Positions 38,232 to 50,640 of a stretch of DNA of 64,000 nucleotides are shown in pieces. Position 1 is the first letter of the stretch; each line of letters starts with the position of its first letter. Source of the DNA: Gordionus sp. m RMFG-2023 (lineage: Eukaryota; Nematomorpha; Gordioida; Chordodea; Parachordodidae). The notes under the pieces are model-generated. The model was given only the letters and a program-made list of their open reading frames with translations. It searched no databases and was not told the DNA's origin. The stretch covers positions 729,473 through 793,472 of the forward strand of contig NC_088775.1 in assembly GCF_954871325.1 (NCBI RefSeq). Direction: 5' to 3'. Both the position numbers and the translations under genes were made by a program.

Positions 38232-40041
38232 TTGGCCACATTAGTATAAATGATCTAGCTAAAAAGAAAATAGTATGGTTTAATAACTAGTGATTTGTCT
38301 ACTACTAGCAAGTAATTTAAGAGAATATGCATTATGCAATAAATCCCATCTTGAATAAGAGCGAAATCCGTTAATTCGAAATCTTCCATTTCAAAACCAT
38401 TTTTTATGAAGATTCTTTAATTTGGAATACCTAATTTTACCGAAAATAATTTCCAATGTGTTGAGTAACCTACCCATAAAATTTCAGAAAAAAAATATAA
38501 ATATGAACTTTTCACCTAATCTAGATCAATATTTATATTATAAAATTTTCTCTATAAATGCTGAAATTCATTTTCGGGTAAAATAATATTTTTCAAGGAT
38601 TTCCTCGGAAAAGTGTTTAAAATGGAGGTACTTTGAATCAATTCCGAAATCATCCTTATTCCATGGCTAACCCACTATTTAAGATTATATTCTAAACTTA
38701 AAAAAAAATACAAGTCATTAAAATGTATTTTACCCTTTTTTCCTTGTCTTTTTTCTAAAGTATGGAGGAAAAAAACAATAGAATATAATGATCAAATTTA
38801 TATGGCAACTGGCAAAGTATTATAATGAACTTAAAACTAAACTTAATTAAAAAATTGCTTCTGATATATTAAATTTGAATTGAACACCTAATTTTGAAAA
38901 AAAACATTTTCAATGTAATGAATATGAAAATGCTATGTACATACATATAAATATTACTTATGAAAAAAATGCAACATAAAACTTTCATTCAGAAAAAATT
39001 TGACCTAATATTTTAAATAATTCTTTATAATCATTTCCTAATTAAAGGATATATCTATTTAATTTTTAACCTTGAAGATCACCATCTTTGCCTTGATTCA
39101 TCATAAATAAATAATAATAAAATAAAGAATTATTAATACACCAAAGATCAATATCATATTCTATATTATATATTATGATACATGAATCATGATTAATCTA
39201 CAAAGATAGATTTTATATAAAGTCATAATAAAATTAATAAAAATAATAATTTTTCATTTATCGAGAAATAATAATTTTATATCAAATATGGAAAATTAAA
39301 TGCCAAAATTTTAACGATAACTGTAATATTTTAAACATTTACCTGGCCTAGCAACTAAAGGAATAAAAATAAATTTAAATTATTCTATATTAGTAGATTT
39401 AATATATATTTGTTTTTAAATTTCAATTTAAAAACGATTATAATTTACAATAAAAGATATAAGTTATATAAAAAAAAATAATTTAATGTATTAAAAAATG
39501 AACATGAGGTGCTTCTAGATTTGGCACATGGATTAATTACAAATTCTAGATGTAGGCAAAAATCTTCCTGAAGAACACCCAAAATTAAGCGCATTTTTTG
39601 GCCTAATGCCTTGAAGATATCCTTTGCTCTGGGTCCAAAAGAACTAATTGTGTCAGAAACAATGGGGTTAGAGTAATTATGAATGCTAATGATTAATTTT
39701 CTAGTTTCTCCTGCTCTATCTAAGGTATTAGAGCTAAAGGATGATGCAAACCGATCAACACATGTATAATCCCAGGCTAAGATTTCCCTGATCCATGGAA
39801 TAATTTAAATTGAACTAATACAAACGAATTAATAATTGCAATGCTAATTTTAAAACCTATTTAATTATATGTCCTTGCTTTAAAATATAATAATGGACTC
39901 AATAAAAATAATTTTTCAGTTTTTAAATAATGTTTTTGTATGTATATTCTTATAACAAATTTAAATATTTAACTCACCGTTGAAGTCAAAGAAAGAACTT
40001 AAAATCAATAACAAAAAGATAATCGTTACAAATTTATTCAT
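38232..40041 (-). CDS. Gene IV: secreted-protein gene of phase-1 micro-exons (partial)
   Basis: Same plan as gene I, on the same strand. Exons: 39978-40041 (64 nt; MNKFVTIIFLLL then ILSSFFDFN, donor GTGAGTT), 39343-39354 (12; VARP; acceptor ttcctttag, donor GTAAATG), 39071-39091 (21; GKDGDLQ), 38734-38754 (21; EKRQGKK; acceptor atactttag), 38232-38258 (27; ARSFILMWP; acceptor tttttag, donor GTAATTT). All exons join in phase 1 with no stop. The basic exon is 21 nt here and 18 nt in gene I, a whole-codon difference. The first intron holds a LINE scrap (39505-39810). The 3' end is unknown. The predicted product is a short secreted peptide with acidic or glycine-rich, basic and hydrophobic modules; its function is unknown. 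Confidence 0.6.
39505..39810 (-). mobile_element. LINE copy C, C-terminal scrap in gene IV intron
   Basis: Minus-strand reading gives WDYTCVDRFASSFSSNT and FGPRAKDIFKALGQKM with few stops, matching the C-terminal end of copies B and D (WDFTCIDLMAPSN in B). It holds only the last part of the element and sits between the first and second exons of gene IV on the same strand. Confidence 0.65.
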
Positions 40042-40660
40042 TTTAATAAAATTATTTAGGGTAAATTTTAAAAATATAATAGATATATGATATAAATAAT
40101 GAGATTAAATTTTAAGTTAAATATATTTTTAAAAATATTTTGAATTGAAAAAATAAAATAAAATGGCTCTTAAATATATTTTTGATTTTAAAATTTAAAC
40201 GAAATGAACTTAATCAAAATCATACAATAAGAGGGTTCACATTCCCAAAATATATTTTAGAAATTAAGAGAAATTTGTGTTCTTTACATTATCGTATGTT
40301 TAAGAGTAGATTATTTTGATTAAAGTATTTTTTGAACTTATTTTAAACAAACATTAAATTTTAGGTTTAGTTATTAATTATAATTAATTATTTTCATTTA
40401 TAATATCGAATACTGACTCAAAACAATACAAAGTAAGGTTCATCTCCAAAATGCAAATTATATTTTAAAATGTAAGTTCATTATATTATCTTAGGTTTTT
40501 GATTACGTTGATCTTTGAAATTCAAACAAACATTTATTATGTAAAATTATTATTTAATTATAATTTTTCACTTAAACCTGAGGTTTCATGCACTTAATCA
40601 AAAAATATTACAAAATAGAGGGGATAAGCTCCCGAAAAAATTTTTAGATATTAAAATGTA
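40042..40660 (-). promoter_or_regulatory. Region upstream of gene IV
   Basis: Contains inverted copies of the promoter-region repeat, for example cttaatcaaaatcatacaataagagggttcac (read in pieces, 40208-40238) and aaatatattttagaaattaa. Just before the ATG, on the minus strand, ttaaaatttaccctaaata parallels ttcaaaattttcccttaata before gene I. It abuts the exon array at 40680, which reads the opposite way. Confidence 0.45.
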
Positions 40661-43600
40661 AATCTCTTATATACTATTTATTTTAACTTTTCAAGAAGAA
40701 AAAGGTAAGTTATTTATAAATTAAAATATCATAATGTTTGCTAATTATATTAAAATTATACTATATTTTTACCAAAGATAGTCAATGATACTAATTTTAA
40801 GTTATTTTGGACATTTGAATTTTAATATTTGGAAAGAAAGTTAGAAAAATCTAGATTTATAATATAAAATATAAAATGCCACTTTTACAGACCTATTTGA
40901 CAGTTACAGAATCTATTAGTGTTAATATTTTAATAACTTTAACTAATAAATGCTTTATAATTATAAAACAATTTGCGTTCAATTAACGCTATTTATTTAA
41001 AATATTAGTAAAAATTAAACATCTTATTATTCATCCCATAATATATGTAATCTTCTTAGATATTTTTCTTCTCTTTTTTTTAACATGTTTTTAGGAAAGC
41101 TAAGTTTTTCTTATTTGAAAAACAGTTTCGAGATAAATTTTTAATACTAATATATTTTTGATATAATTACAAATTACTATTATTTTAAGATATTATAATA
41201 TACTAACTTGAGATTATGCGACAATAATATATAAAATCTTAATTGCTTTCATCATATCACTATGTTTCTTATTTTAAAGTTACAAAATATTTCATTTCTA
41301 ATATTGCATTGTATGACATCCTTGCCGTATAAATAACTCAAGGCTTCAATATATTTGTATATTTTTGGTGGTTTTGTTTTATCAATTTATCTAAAATAAA
41401 TCCTGATATGAGTAAACTTCGTGAGCGTTAAGGCTATGACTGCGTATTAACCATCATCTATTATTTGTGTTATGTAATTTAAGATTATTACAACAACAGC
41501 TGAAGAGCGTATGATTGCATATTTTAGATAAGCAATAATGATCAACTGTGTAGTCGTTTATTTTAAAAATGGAATATAATCTTTTATAAATTCAATATCC
41601 CACAATAATTTTCTCGATTACTTATCTAGCTTCCATCGTGTCACCTAAGAGGAAGCTCTACCATTATATAGTTTTATGATTTGGATTGATCGTTTATATT
41701 CTCTTCTTCAAGAATTGTTGAATTTTTCCTTATTAGTTCATTCTATAAAACATTGGCTAAAATGGTAACTGAGAATTTTATTAGTTTCATGATCTTTTGT
41801 CAATGTAAGTCGCTAAGAATTAGATGTGGGTTTCAAAAACCATTATCAATTGAGTCATATGTATGAATTAATTAACTCTTTTTATCACTTGTAAATCTAT
41901 AGACGCAATATTTTTTTATATCAACAATCGAAAATATTTTATACTTTAATAAATAAATTTTATATTAAATAATATTATTTTTAGAAATGTCTCGTATTGT
42001 TTTATTTTATGCTAGTTTATTTTGTATGCATATAAATGACAAAATATCAAATATTTTGGCCGAAGGCCCAATGGGAGGCTTCGCCCCCCAAATTTTTTTT
42101 AGTTGAGCCCCCTTACATTGTAAGGTCTAGCGACGCTCCGGAAACTCTACTTTTTTTCACCAAAGAGGGGGCATTGATACTAATTTTAATTTATTTTAGG
42201 CATTTAAATTTTTAAATTTGAAAAATCTTAAGATGTGGATAAAATATTTTTATAATATATAAGTTTGGTTTTATTTTATATGAGCAGGAAACTATATTAT
42301 TGAATATTTTATATTAATTTTTCAAGAAGAAAAGGGTAATTTAATTAAAATATATTATATCAAAAATGGATTATTTTTTTTACCAAAGATGAGATGATTA
42401 TAATTTTAGGTTATTTTTTAGGACATTTGAATTTGAGAATCGGAAAAGAAAAGTTAGAAAAATATAAAGATGTGGATAAGATATTTATAAACATCCTATA
42501 ATAATATATAAATTTGATTTTTATTTTAGATAAACAGAATACTACATTATTGAATATAAGATCGAAAAAGTAATTTAAATATAGAACTCGTAATATTTGC
42601 AATTATATTCAAACTACAATTTTTTCACCAAAGATGGGCATTGATACTAATTTTTAGTTATTTTAGCCATTTGAATTTTAATATATGGAAAGAAAAGTTT
42701 TAAAAATCAATAGATGTGGATGAAATATTTTTATAATATATAAATTAGATTTTTATTTTATTTGAACAGAAAACTTAAAATTGAATATTTTATTTTAACT
42801 TTTCAAGAAGATAAAGGTAAGTTATTTAAAATTTAATCGTAATGTTTGCAATTATATTAAAATTATACTATATTTTTACCAAAGAGAGTCAGTGATACTA
42901 ATTTTAAGTTATTTCGTGCATTTGAATTTAATATTGGGTTGGAAAAGCTAAGTTGGAAAAATTTATATAGATGTGGATGAAATATTTTTATAATATATAA
43001 ATTTCATTTTTATTTTATATGAATAGAAAACTATAAAATTGAATATTTTATTTTAACTTTTCAAGAAGAAAATGTCAAGTTAATTAAAATTTAAATATCG
43101 TTTGCATTATATTATATTTTTAACAAAGATAGTCAGTGATACTTTTGTACATTTGAATTTTAATATTGGGAAAGCAAAGTTGGAAAAATCTATATAGGAT
43201 GAAATATTTTTATAATATAAAAATTTAATTTAATTTTATATGAATAGAAAACTATAAAATTGAATATTTTATTTTAACTTTTCAAGAAGAAAATGGTAAA
43301 TTAATTAAAATTTAGATATCGTAATGTTTGCAATTATATAAAAATTACTATTTTTTACCGAAGATAAGCAGTGTTACTAATTTTAAGTTATTTTGGAAAT
43401 TTGAATTTTAATATTGGGAAAGCAAATTTGGAAAAATCTATAGATGTGGAAGAAATTTTTTTAATAATATTTGATTTTTTATTTACATGAACTGAATACT
43501 ACATTATTGAATATTTTATTTAAACTTTTCAGGATCGAAAAAGTAATTTAATTATAATATAGGTATCGTAAAGTTTGCAATTATATTAATACTGTGAAAA
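40661..43600 (+). repeat. Decayed exon-like array
   Basis: Units homologous to those at 14382 and 30560 lie at 40661-40870 and 42160-43600, about seven in all, separated by unrelated A+T-rich DNA (40871-42050). Most acceptor sites are lost: ttttattttat replaces ttttattttag. Segments such as tgaatattttattttaactt carry stops in the phase used by gene III. It appears to be a dead, still locally duplicating array. No signal exon on this strand was found for it. Confidence 0.6.
42055..42150. mobile_element. hAT-like MITE fragment
   Basis: ggaggcttcgccccccaaat and gagcccccttacattgtaag resemble the interior of the 35687-36086 element. Ends are unclear. Confidence 0.4.
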
Positions 43601-44540
43601 TTAATTTTAAGAACCAATGAGGGAAAAAATTTAATTTAAATTTAATAAATTTTAATATTTATTAATAATTTCTTTAATATTGGAAAGCCAGAAGAAACCT
43701 TCATAAAAATTTTGAAAATGCTATAATTTCACAAATATAATTATTTTCCAACATATTTTGCCCTTCATATTTTTTTTTTCATACAATTTTATTGCTAAAA
43801 TATTCATATTGAGATATTGTTAAATATATTAGCAGGTTTTTCCATACCAAATTGATAGGGGAGAATTTAATTTTAAGGCAATTTTATTTGATACATATAA
43901 ACCTAATTACTCCCATGTTAGAGGAAACAAGACTTAGTTAAAACGTGGGACGTAGCGAATTATTTTTTCCATTTTAAATATAAAGGTCCTAGACATTTCA
44001 ATTTTCTTCTAAAATAGATTTTATTGAGTGTCATCTATTTAATAATACATTAAATATATTTTTAAATGATTGACAACTTAAAAAAATATTATATGAGAAA
44101 ACGAAATTAATTTTACTATTAAATTCAATTTTTTTTTGCAGGGCAGATTATAATTTATATTGCAGTTTAAAAAATGTTTTTATATATTTATCGCCAAAGT
44201 TTGAACCTTCTTTTATAAAATGAGAAAGTTTGAGCGACAATTTGTAAAAGTCTAAATTATATCATCTTTCAGTAAAAGCTAGTAATATTGAGTCTTGCGA
44301 AACATGTCTATTTTTGAACTGCTAAATGTATCGTTTGAGATGTTATATTAAATAAAAATAGCAAAGACCAAATAATCTTTATGGCATAATTATAAAATAA
44401 TCATCAAAAATTTGTGTTAAATTCTTATAAATTTTTTGTTAAAAATCCTCTCAAATTTTTTGTATAAAGTATATATAAAATAACGCTCAACTTGAATTGT
44501 AATATTCGATTAAAATGTAAGTAATTAAAGTTCATAAATA
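43601..44540 (+). repeat. 3' tract (copy 3) with candidate terminal exon
   Basis: Matches 15791-16700. It includes a candidate terminal exon at 44142-44170, preceded by tttttttttgcag and reading, in phase 1, GQIIIYIAV then stop; the matching site in copy 1 (16280-16302) reads GQDYNFY then stop. An empty version of the Mutator-like insertion site, catgtctatttttgaactgc, is at 44304. Just downstream lies a run of 10 G (near 44645). Confidence 0.55.
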
Positions 44541-44929
44541 AGTATTTGGAAAGATGGTCTTAGAGTTAATGCGTTTGCATTCGAAGTATTCAACAATTAC
44601 ATAATATTTATTATATAAAATAATATATAATATAATTGGGGAAGGGGGGGGGGGAGTTTTGCTATATGTTTTATAGGAACTAATAGAGATAGTGAAAGTG
44701 TTTCGAAGAAACACTTGTAACTCGCTCTAAGGATTTCAATTTAATTTATTTTTTTTTGCTTTAGTGAAAGGGACTCGTTTTTTTTTCAGTTTTTGTAATT
44801 TTCTTACCAAATTGATTTAAAAATTTAGGGATTGAGGAGGAGTTTCCCAAAATGCAGAAGATTCGAGGGGTAAAAAAAATAAGGGAATTTTTAGAGGAAT
44901 CATAATTTAATGCTATTTTTTTATTTAAA
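44541..44929. other. A+T-rich spacer with a G run
   Basis: No coding signal. The minus-strand open frame at 44532-44714 arises across the homopolymer and has no support. Confidence 0.5.
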
Positions 44930-46450
44930 GTTCCAGAAGGTCAGATTTTCTGTTGGAGGAAAATGAGGTTAATTATTACACGCCCCAGACATGTCTTTTG
45001 CCACCGAGCCAGGATGTTAAATAAATTCCATCGGGATACTTACCGTTTTCCTTGTAAAAACCTAAAAACGGCCTCTGACTTTAAGGCAAAACAAACAATG
45101 CTTAGAAATTGACCAACTAGCTTATCGGTATAAGACAACCTAGTCTATGGCCAATGGCAATTTGGAACTCATGGGACGTGAGTAACGTTTTGCTTTTCAT
45201 ACTCGGAATTGTGTCAAGCCATTAATGGCCGTTACAATTTTTTTTCCGTTCCTAAGTAGTTGAGGGTTAGTTAGATCAGAAACGAGCAAAGTTTTCCAAA
45301 TGCACATTGAAATATGGGAACTAGGAAGCTTCTTAAATCCTTGGAAATTAGGTGGTCGAACCCATAAAGTAAGTTTAGATTGTTTGGCCGAATCTAGAGT
45401 GGATTGTTTAACTCGATAAGTGACGAAATATAGCCATTAAACAATATACGAGTGAAAAAGAAAACAAGAAATTGCAATTAAATTGGGGGTGAAAATCCTA
45501 GTGTCCTCCCTGGTTAGCCGGTAAAGAGGCAAATTACCAATTAAGATCAGAAAACTTCACAACTAAAAGGGTTTCGATAAAATGTTTAAATTATAATTTT
45601 AAGGATTAAAGGAGACAATTATATTGGAAAGCCGGGAAAGATTTGAAAGTGTGAATTTAGGTATGAAAAAACATTTTTTGGTGAGAAAAAAAAAACTGAG
45701 ATGAGGAAGATTCTTTGAAGAATTAAAAAAAGGATTAAATCAAGTTATCGAGAAAATTTTGACAAAAGGAAGTTGAAAAGCCGATAGTAAAACCTAAATG
45801 ACAGAGTCGTGCGGAATTTTAAAGTCTGTGGGAGTGATAATATCCTTAATGTTGATGGAGGATGTCTAGCATTTATTTTTCTATTTAAGGGAAGACCAAT
45901 TTGTGAAGCTTCCATCTTAACGCACTCGAATACCGACATAGATAGATCCGCCAATAGAGCCGTCGTTCAGATACCATAAATTTAGGTCAAATAATCAGGC
46001 TTTAGATTTTAGATTAAATTATGTATACCTATAGTAAAGAGAAAATGACCTAGTGGATGGCCTTAGTGAATCCTCTCTTGAGAGGATTTTAAAAATTCCT
46101 CAAATTTGAGTAACGAGAGAAATAATCCGTAGCAAGAATTAAGGAAATTCCAAAAATGTTGTAAAAAAAAAGAGAGAGAGAAAACGCGGTGATCTAAACC
46201 CATCTCATATCACCTGGGGTCCCTTTTTTAAAGGACTTCAGCACTTTATCACAGGTAAAGGGAATAGGAGATGTGCGAGCGAATGAATGTTTCTCGAGAA
46301 GTTGTTTAAAAATAGTAGCATTGATAGGAGAAAAAATATCATCCGAAAACAAAATTCGAGAAGCACAGTAATATCTCCAAAGCCCTATTTTCCAGAGATC
46401 CATTTGCTGAGTTAAGATTTAAAGAGTTAGGGCCGAGTAAATTCACCAAT
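44930..46450 (-). mobile_element. LINE copy D, R2-like
   Basis: Minus strand, from right to left: FKQLLEKHSFARTSPIP and SFKKGTPGD near 46300 (pre-catalytic region), WYLNDGSIGGS near 45970 (the YxDD box with N for the first D), ECVKMEASQIGLPLNRK near 45890, FQIAIGHRLG near 45160, and YPDGIYLTSWLGGKRHVW near 45030, the PD...-type endonuclease region. It is broken by frameshifts and internal losses. Its G+C content exceeds that of the flanks, which makes it stand out. Confidence 0.7.
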
Positions 46451-46739
46451 AATGGTATTATCAAAATGGAACACTCTCTTTAATCGTGGCTGATAACTAA
46501 TTTAATTTCTGAAGTTTGACTGGAACTCGAAAATAAATCACCAACAGGTTAGTGTTAAAATTAAAAATCTGAAAATTATTTATGAGCGATGGTGAGGAAC
46601 CGTGAAATCGATTTGGGAATATATAAGTTAAGAATAGGCAATTATAAAAAATATAAAACATGTTAGATGGTTTCAGGATTATTATTCTTCGGGAAATATA
46701 TTTGAAAAACCTTAATATAAAAAACCTTTTTTTTTTAAT

Positions 46740-47224
46740 CTAAAGATGTGGCAATGATAGTATTCTTTAAGTCATTTTGTGCATTTGAATTTCAAATATT
46801 GAGAAAACAAAATTGGAATATTCTAAAGAATTGGATAAATTATTTTTTAAAATACACTATATTTATTAATTATAAATTTGATTTATTTTTTAGAACCGTA
46901 GAAAATTACAATATTTGAATAATTTATTTAAACTTTTCAAGAACACATGGGTAATTTAATTAAAATATAGTTATCGTAATGTTTGCAATTAAATTAAAAC
47001 TGTGAAAGTTAATTTTAAGCAACGAATATAAGTGTTAGATCAGTAGGGAAAAAAATATAATTTAAAATTTTATAATATTAATTAATTTTTTTTACATTGA
47101 ATAGCAAAGTTTGTACCCTTCTTTTACAATTTCAGAAAGTTTTGTAAAACATTTGTAAAAGTCTAAATTATATCATATTTAGTAAAGCTTATGTTAGTGG
47201 GTCTTTGTGCATATGTATTTTTGA
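46740..47224. repeat. Exon-array unit and start of 3' tract (copy 4)
   Basis: One array-type unit (46740-46990) with exon-like segment near 46901-46952, then the tract from tttgtacccttcttttacaa (47110). The tract is cut at 47224 by the Mutator-like element and resumes at 51528. Confidence 0.6.
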
Positions 47225-47911
47225 GGTATAACGTCAATTCGGCGCGAAAAATTCGGCGCACGACAATTCGGCGCAGAAAACTCGGCGCGGCGTCAATTCG
47301 GCGCATCGTCAATTCAGCGCGGCGACAACTCGGCGCAACGTCAATTCAGCGCGGCGACAACTCGGCGCGAAAAATTCGGCGCACGACAATTCGGCGCAGA
47401 AAACTCGGCGCGGCGTCAATTCGGAGCGGCGTCAATTCGGAGCGGCGTCAATTCGAATACAGTTGCAATTTATTATAAATTTATTAGCATAAAAAAAGGA
47501 TGATTAAATAGAAATGATTTTGAATGTTGGTCATCTTAATTATTTCTTCGTATTTTTTTTTACAAAAATCTCAATTTTATTTACTAAATGTGTAATATCA
47601 ATAAAATAAATTAACAACCAATATTTATACCGATTTCCTTGCTGGATCAATTTACCACATTATAAGGTAGGAGAGACTGGGGTTAGTCGGACCGATTTTT
47701 ATAAAATTGGCTATAGCTCCTGGTTTTTTAGATAATATAAAAAAATCTATGATTAGATACCTCATAATTGACGTGTATGATTTAGCAAGCCCTGCTAACT
47801 CTAAATTTCTGGATATAATGAATACTCATAAAACTTTCCCAAATTATAAAAACTTCATCAATATTTTATTTCTTAAATAAAATTTTTAATAATTATTTCT
47901 TTCCGAAGATT
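47225..47911 (+). repeat. Left long inverted repeat of the MULE, with ttcggcgc array
   Basis: The outer 235 bases are an array of 8-20 bp units (aattcggcgc, aactcggcgc, aattcagcgc with gacga or gcggcg spacers), extremely G+C-rich in an A+T-rich setting. The inner part, with gagactggggttagtcggac (47672), matches the right repeat to about 47911. Compared with the right arm it lacks about 195 bases near 47760. A reading frame through the array (47191-47478) is an artefact of the repeats. Confidence 0.9.
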
Positions 47912-48591
47912 TTTTTGGGCGATTTTTTTTCCTATTTTGTTAATTTTCTAAAAATAATTTAATATTTTATATGGATCAAAAATTAGAGGATTATTTTCCC
48001 GGGAATTTTTTTCCATGGGATTTTTTTTACGGGGATTAATCTTCCGGTGATTTTTTTTCCGTCCTAGATTCAAAATTATGTTAAATCTTAATTCCCCTTT
48101 TTCCCTCCTCTTTTTAGACAACAAAAATATATAAATATATATTTTATTTTCGGATTCAAAATTATGTTAACTCTTAATTCCCCTTGTTCCCGCCTATTTT
48201 TAGAAACAAAAATAAATTAATATATATTTTATTTTCGGATTTATTCCTTTTGTTCAATAATTTTATAGAATTCAATCGTTATTTTTCTCAATAAATTTTA
48301 AAATCTAAATTAAACATAAAATCCAAATCTCCTTTTTCCCCGCCAAACTTTAGAACAACAAATTAATAAATAGAATTATTTATCTTAAAATTTTGTCCCT
48401 TTTTTTTCATTTTAAAAGTCTGTAAAAAAAACTTTAATATTTTTCATTTCCTTCCGTTATTTAATCTTTATTTTCCATAATTTAATCATTGTAAAATTGA
48501 GAATTCCTATTTAAAGGTATATATTAATAATCTTATTTTTGTATATCATTTATAATTTTTTATAGTTTATAGTTTACTTTTATTTTTAAGA

Positions 48592-50121
48592 ATGCCTTTA
48601 AATTATGTCATAAGTGAACGTGGATCAAAACAATTAGTTCATGATCAATACATATTCAGGAAAGAAAGAATTATAAATCAAAAAACAATATGGAAATGTG
48701 TAGAGGCTTATAAATTATTGGAAGGTAGACCTACCCGTTGCAAAGGACGATGCCACTCATTAAATGAAGAGCATATTAATAATCATAATCATGTGATAGA
48801 TGGTATAGAGGTCTTAAAAAACCGAATGCCTAAATAACATTAAAAAACGGGCTATTGAGGTGACTGATACACCTCAAAAAATTATAAGCATTGCAATAGC
48901 AGAGGGTTCCCCATCACTTCATGCTGCCCTTCCGCCCATCACGTCAATAAAACGAACCATCCAGCGAGCTAGATCGCTCATGGGTTCTCCATTACCTACC
49001 CCGACAAACAGTTATGATCTAGATTTACCTGATATCTATAGAAAAACATGTTCGGGGTTGCCATTCCTTCAATATGATAGCAAGCATCTGCTACCGTATC
49101 TACCAAGAATTTTGATATTCGCCACTGCCCAAAACCTTAGATTGATGGTGGAAAGCAGTCACTGGTATGCAGATGGCACGTTTAAGACAACCCCCTTAAT
49201 TTTTTACCAACTTCGGACCCTCCATGTCCTATATAATAAAACAGTTATACCCACAATTTTGCGCTATTACCGAATAAAACCCAGATTACATACATAAGGG
49301 TCTTGGATGAGATAAAAAGATTACAAAACAATGTAAATCCTATATCGGTAATGATCGATTTTGAGCAGGCTGAAATAAATGCCTTTACACATTCATTTCC
49401 ATCGATAACAATAAGAGGCTGTTTTTTTCATATGACTCAAGCAATTTGGAGGCACATCCAAAGTGATAGCGAATTATTATCTCATTATTTAGATAGAGAT
49501 GCGGGAAGTGATTGGTCTATAAAAATTAGACAAATGGTGTCACTTGCATTTGTTCCCGTGGAGGACGTGTTTGATGCCTTTTATGGGCTATTACACATAC
49601 AATTCTATCAAGACAATGAAAGTGTCTTGGACAAACTTATAACATATTACGAAGCCACCTGGATTGGCAAGACTCTTCGTAATGGAGATAGACAAGAACC
49701 AAGGTTTCCAATTCCCCTTTGGAATCAATACGCTGCTACATTGGAGGGAATCCCAAAGACAAATAATGCAGTTGAAGGTAATTTTTTTAAAAAATTTGCT
49801 ATCTTTTTAATCATTATTACACAATATTTTTTATAATTTACTTTGCAATTATTTTCTAAAGGTTGGCACAGAGCATTCTCATCTCTGCTATCATCGCACC
49901 ATCCCTCTATTTGGAAATTTTTAGATGCTCTACGTTTAGAACAATCGTTAACCGAAGCAAAAATTGAACAATATATTTCTGGTACGCAACCCCCGAGATC
50001 AAGAAAGATGTATCGGGATACAGCTGAAAATATTATATTAATTGTATCTGACTATGTAAATCGCCCGATTAATGATTATTTAAGGGGGATCGCATATAAT
50101 TTTAATTTACAAACAAATTAA
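48592..50121 (+). pseudogene. MULE transposase with N-terminal FLYWCH zinc finger
   Basis: Catalyses cut-and-paste transposition of its element; acts in the nucleus. The first part (48592-48837) carries a FLYWCH-type finger: WKCVEAYK, RCKGRCHS, HNHVIDG. The MULE catalytic core follows, with candidate acidic residues in WYADGTFKT, MIDFEQAEINAF and NNAVEG(W)H, plus GCFFHMTQAIW between them. An 84-nt GT-AG intron (49778-49861) splits the glycine codon of EGWHRAF. Two single-base frameshifts are visible: an extra A near 48832 and a missing T near 49260; in both cases similarity continues in the other frame. No other damage is seen, so the copy is young. The start is the first ATG before the FLYWCH region. 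Confidence 0.88.
49778..49861 (+). other. 84-nt spliceosomal intron in the MULE transposase
   Basis: Begins GTAATTTTT and ends ATTTTCTAAAG. Removing it joins ...NNAVEG to WHRAFSS with the glycine codon split after its first base, which rebuilds the family's usual NNAVEGWH motif. The intron is almost entirely A+T. Confidence 0.9.
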
Positions 50122-50367
50122 TGTTATCTATTTTTTTTAAATGTTTTTATAAACATATTTTTGGCATGTTTTATATAGTATATTTGTATTTTCTATAGTC
50201 ATTATATAAATAAAAAAATTGTGCGTTTATTCGTTTTTGATTATTTTATAATAGAAAAATTAGTTAAACATAATATATATTTAAAATGATTAATAGAATT
50301 ATTTTAAGGATTTTTAATAAGTCTAAAAAATGAATCAGTCTTTATTTGAATTTTATTGGATCAACAT

Positions 50368-50495
50368 TAGTGTTGTTAAACGTCCGATTTGGGACGATTA
50401 AGATTTTCGCCATAATAACATGTAAGATTAGAGATAGAAGTCCAAAATTTTCTTACATTTAGCGCAAAATCTCGCTTACATAATATTGGCTACTA
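50368..50495. mobile_element. Degenerate hAT-type MITE inside the MULE
   Basis: Starts TAGTGTTGTTAAACG like the family consensus. The 3' end is poorly preserved (tggctacta). Octamers atcaacat (50360) and atcaaaat (50496) agree at 7 of 8. It lies between the transposase and the right inverted repeat. Confidence 0.55.
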
Positions 50496-50640
50496 ATCAA
50501 AATAGGGGAGATTGGGGTTAGGTACCGGGGCTTGGCAAACCACTTAATCTCATCTTAAAATTAAATACACCAGAAGGTTAAAATTTTATCATAATATAGT
50601 TTTTATTAGTTTACGTCTATAGACAAAAAATCTTTTGAAA

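Noticed and set aside
47191-47478. 95-codon open frame rich in R, S, A
   Set aside because: It is a translation of the G+C-rich array at the left end of the MULE; the mirror frame at 51228-51545 arises the same way.
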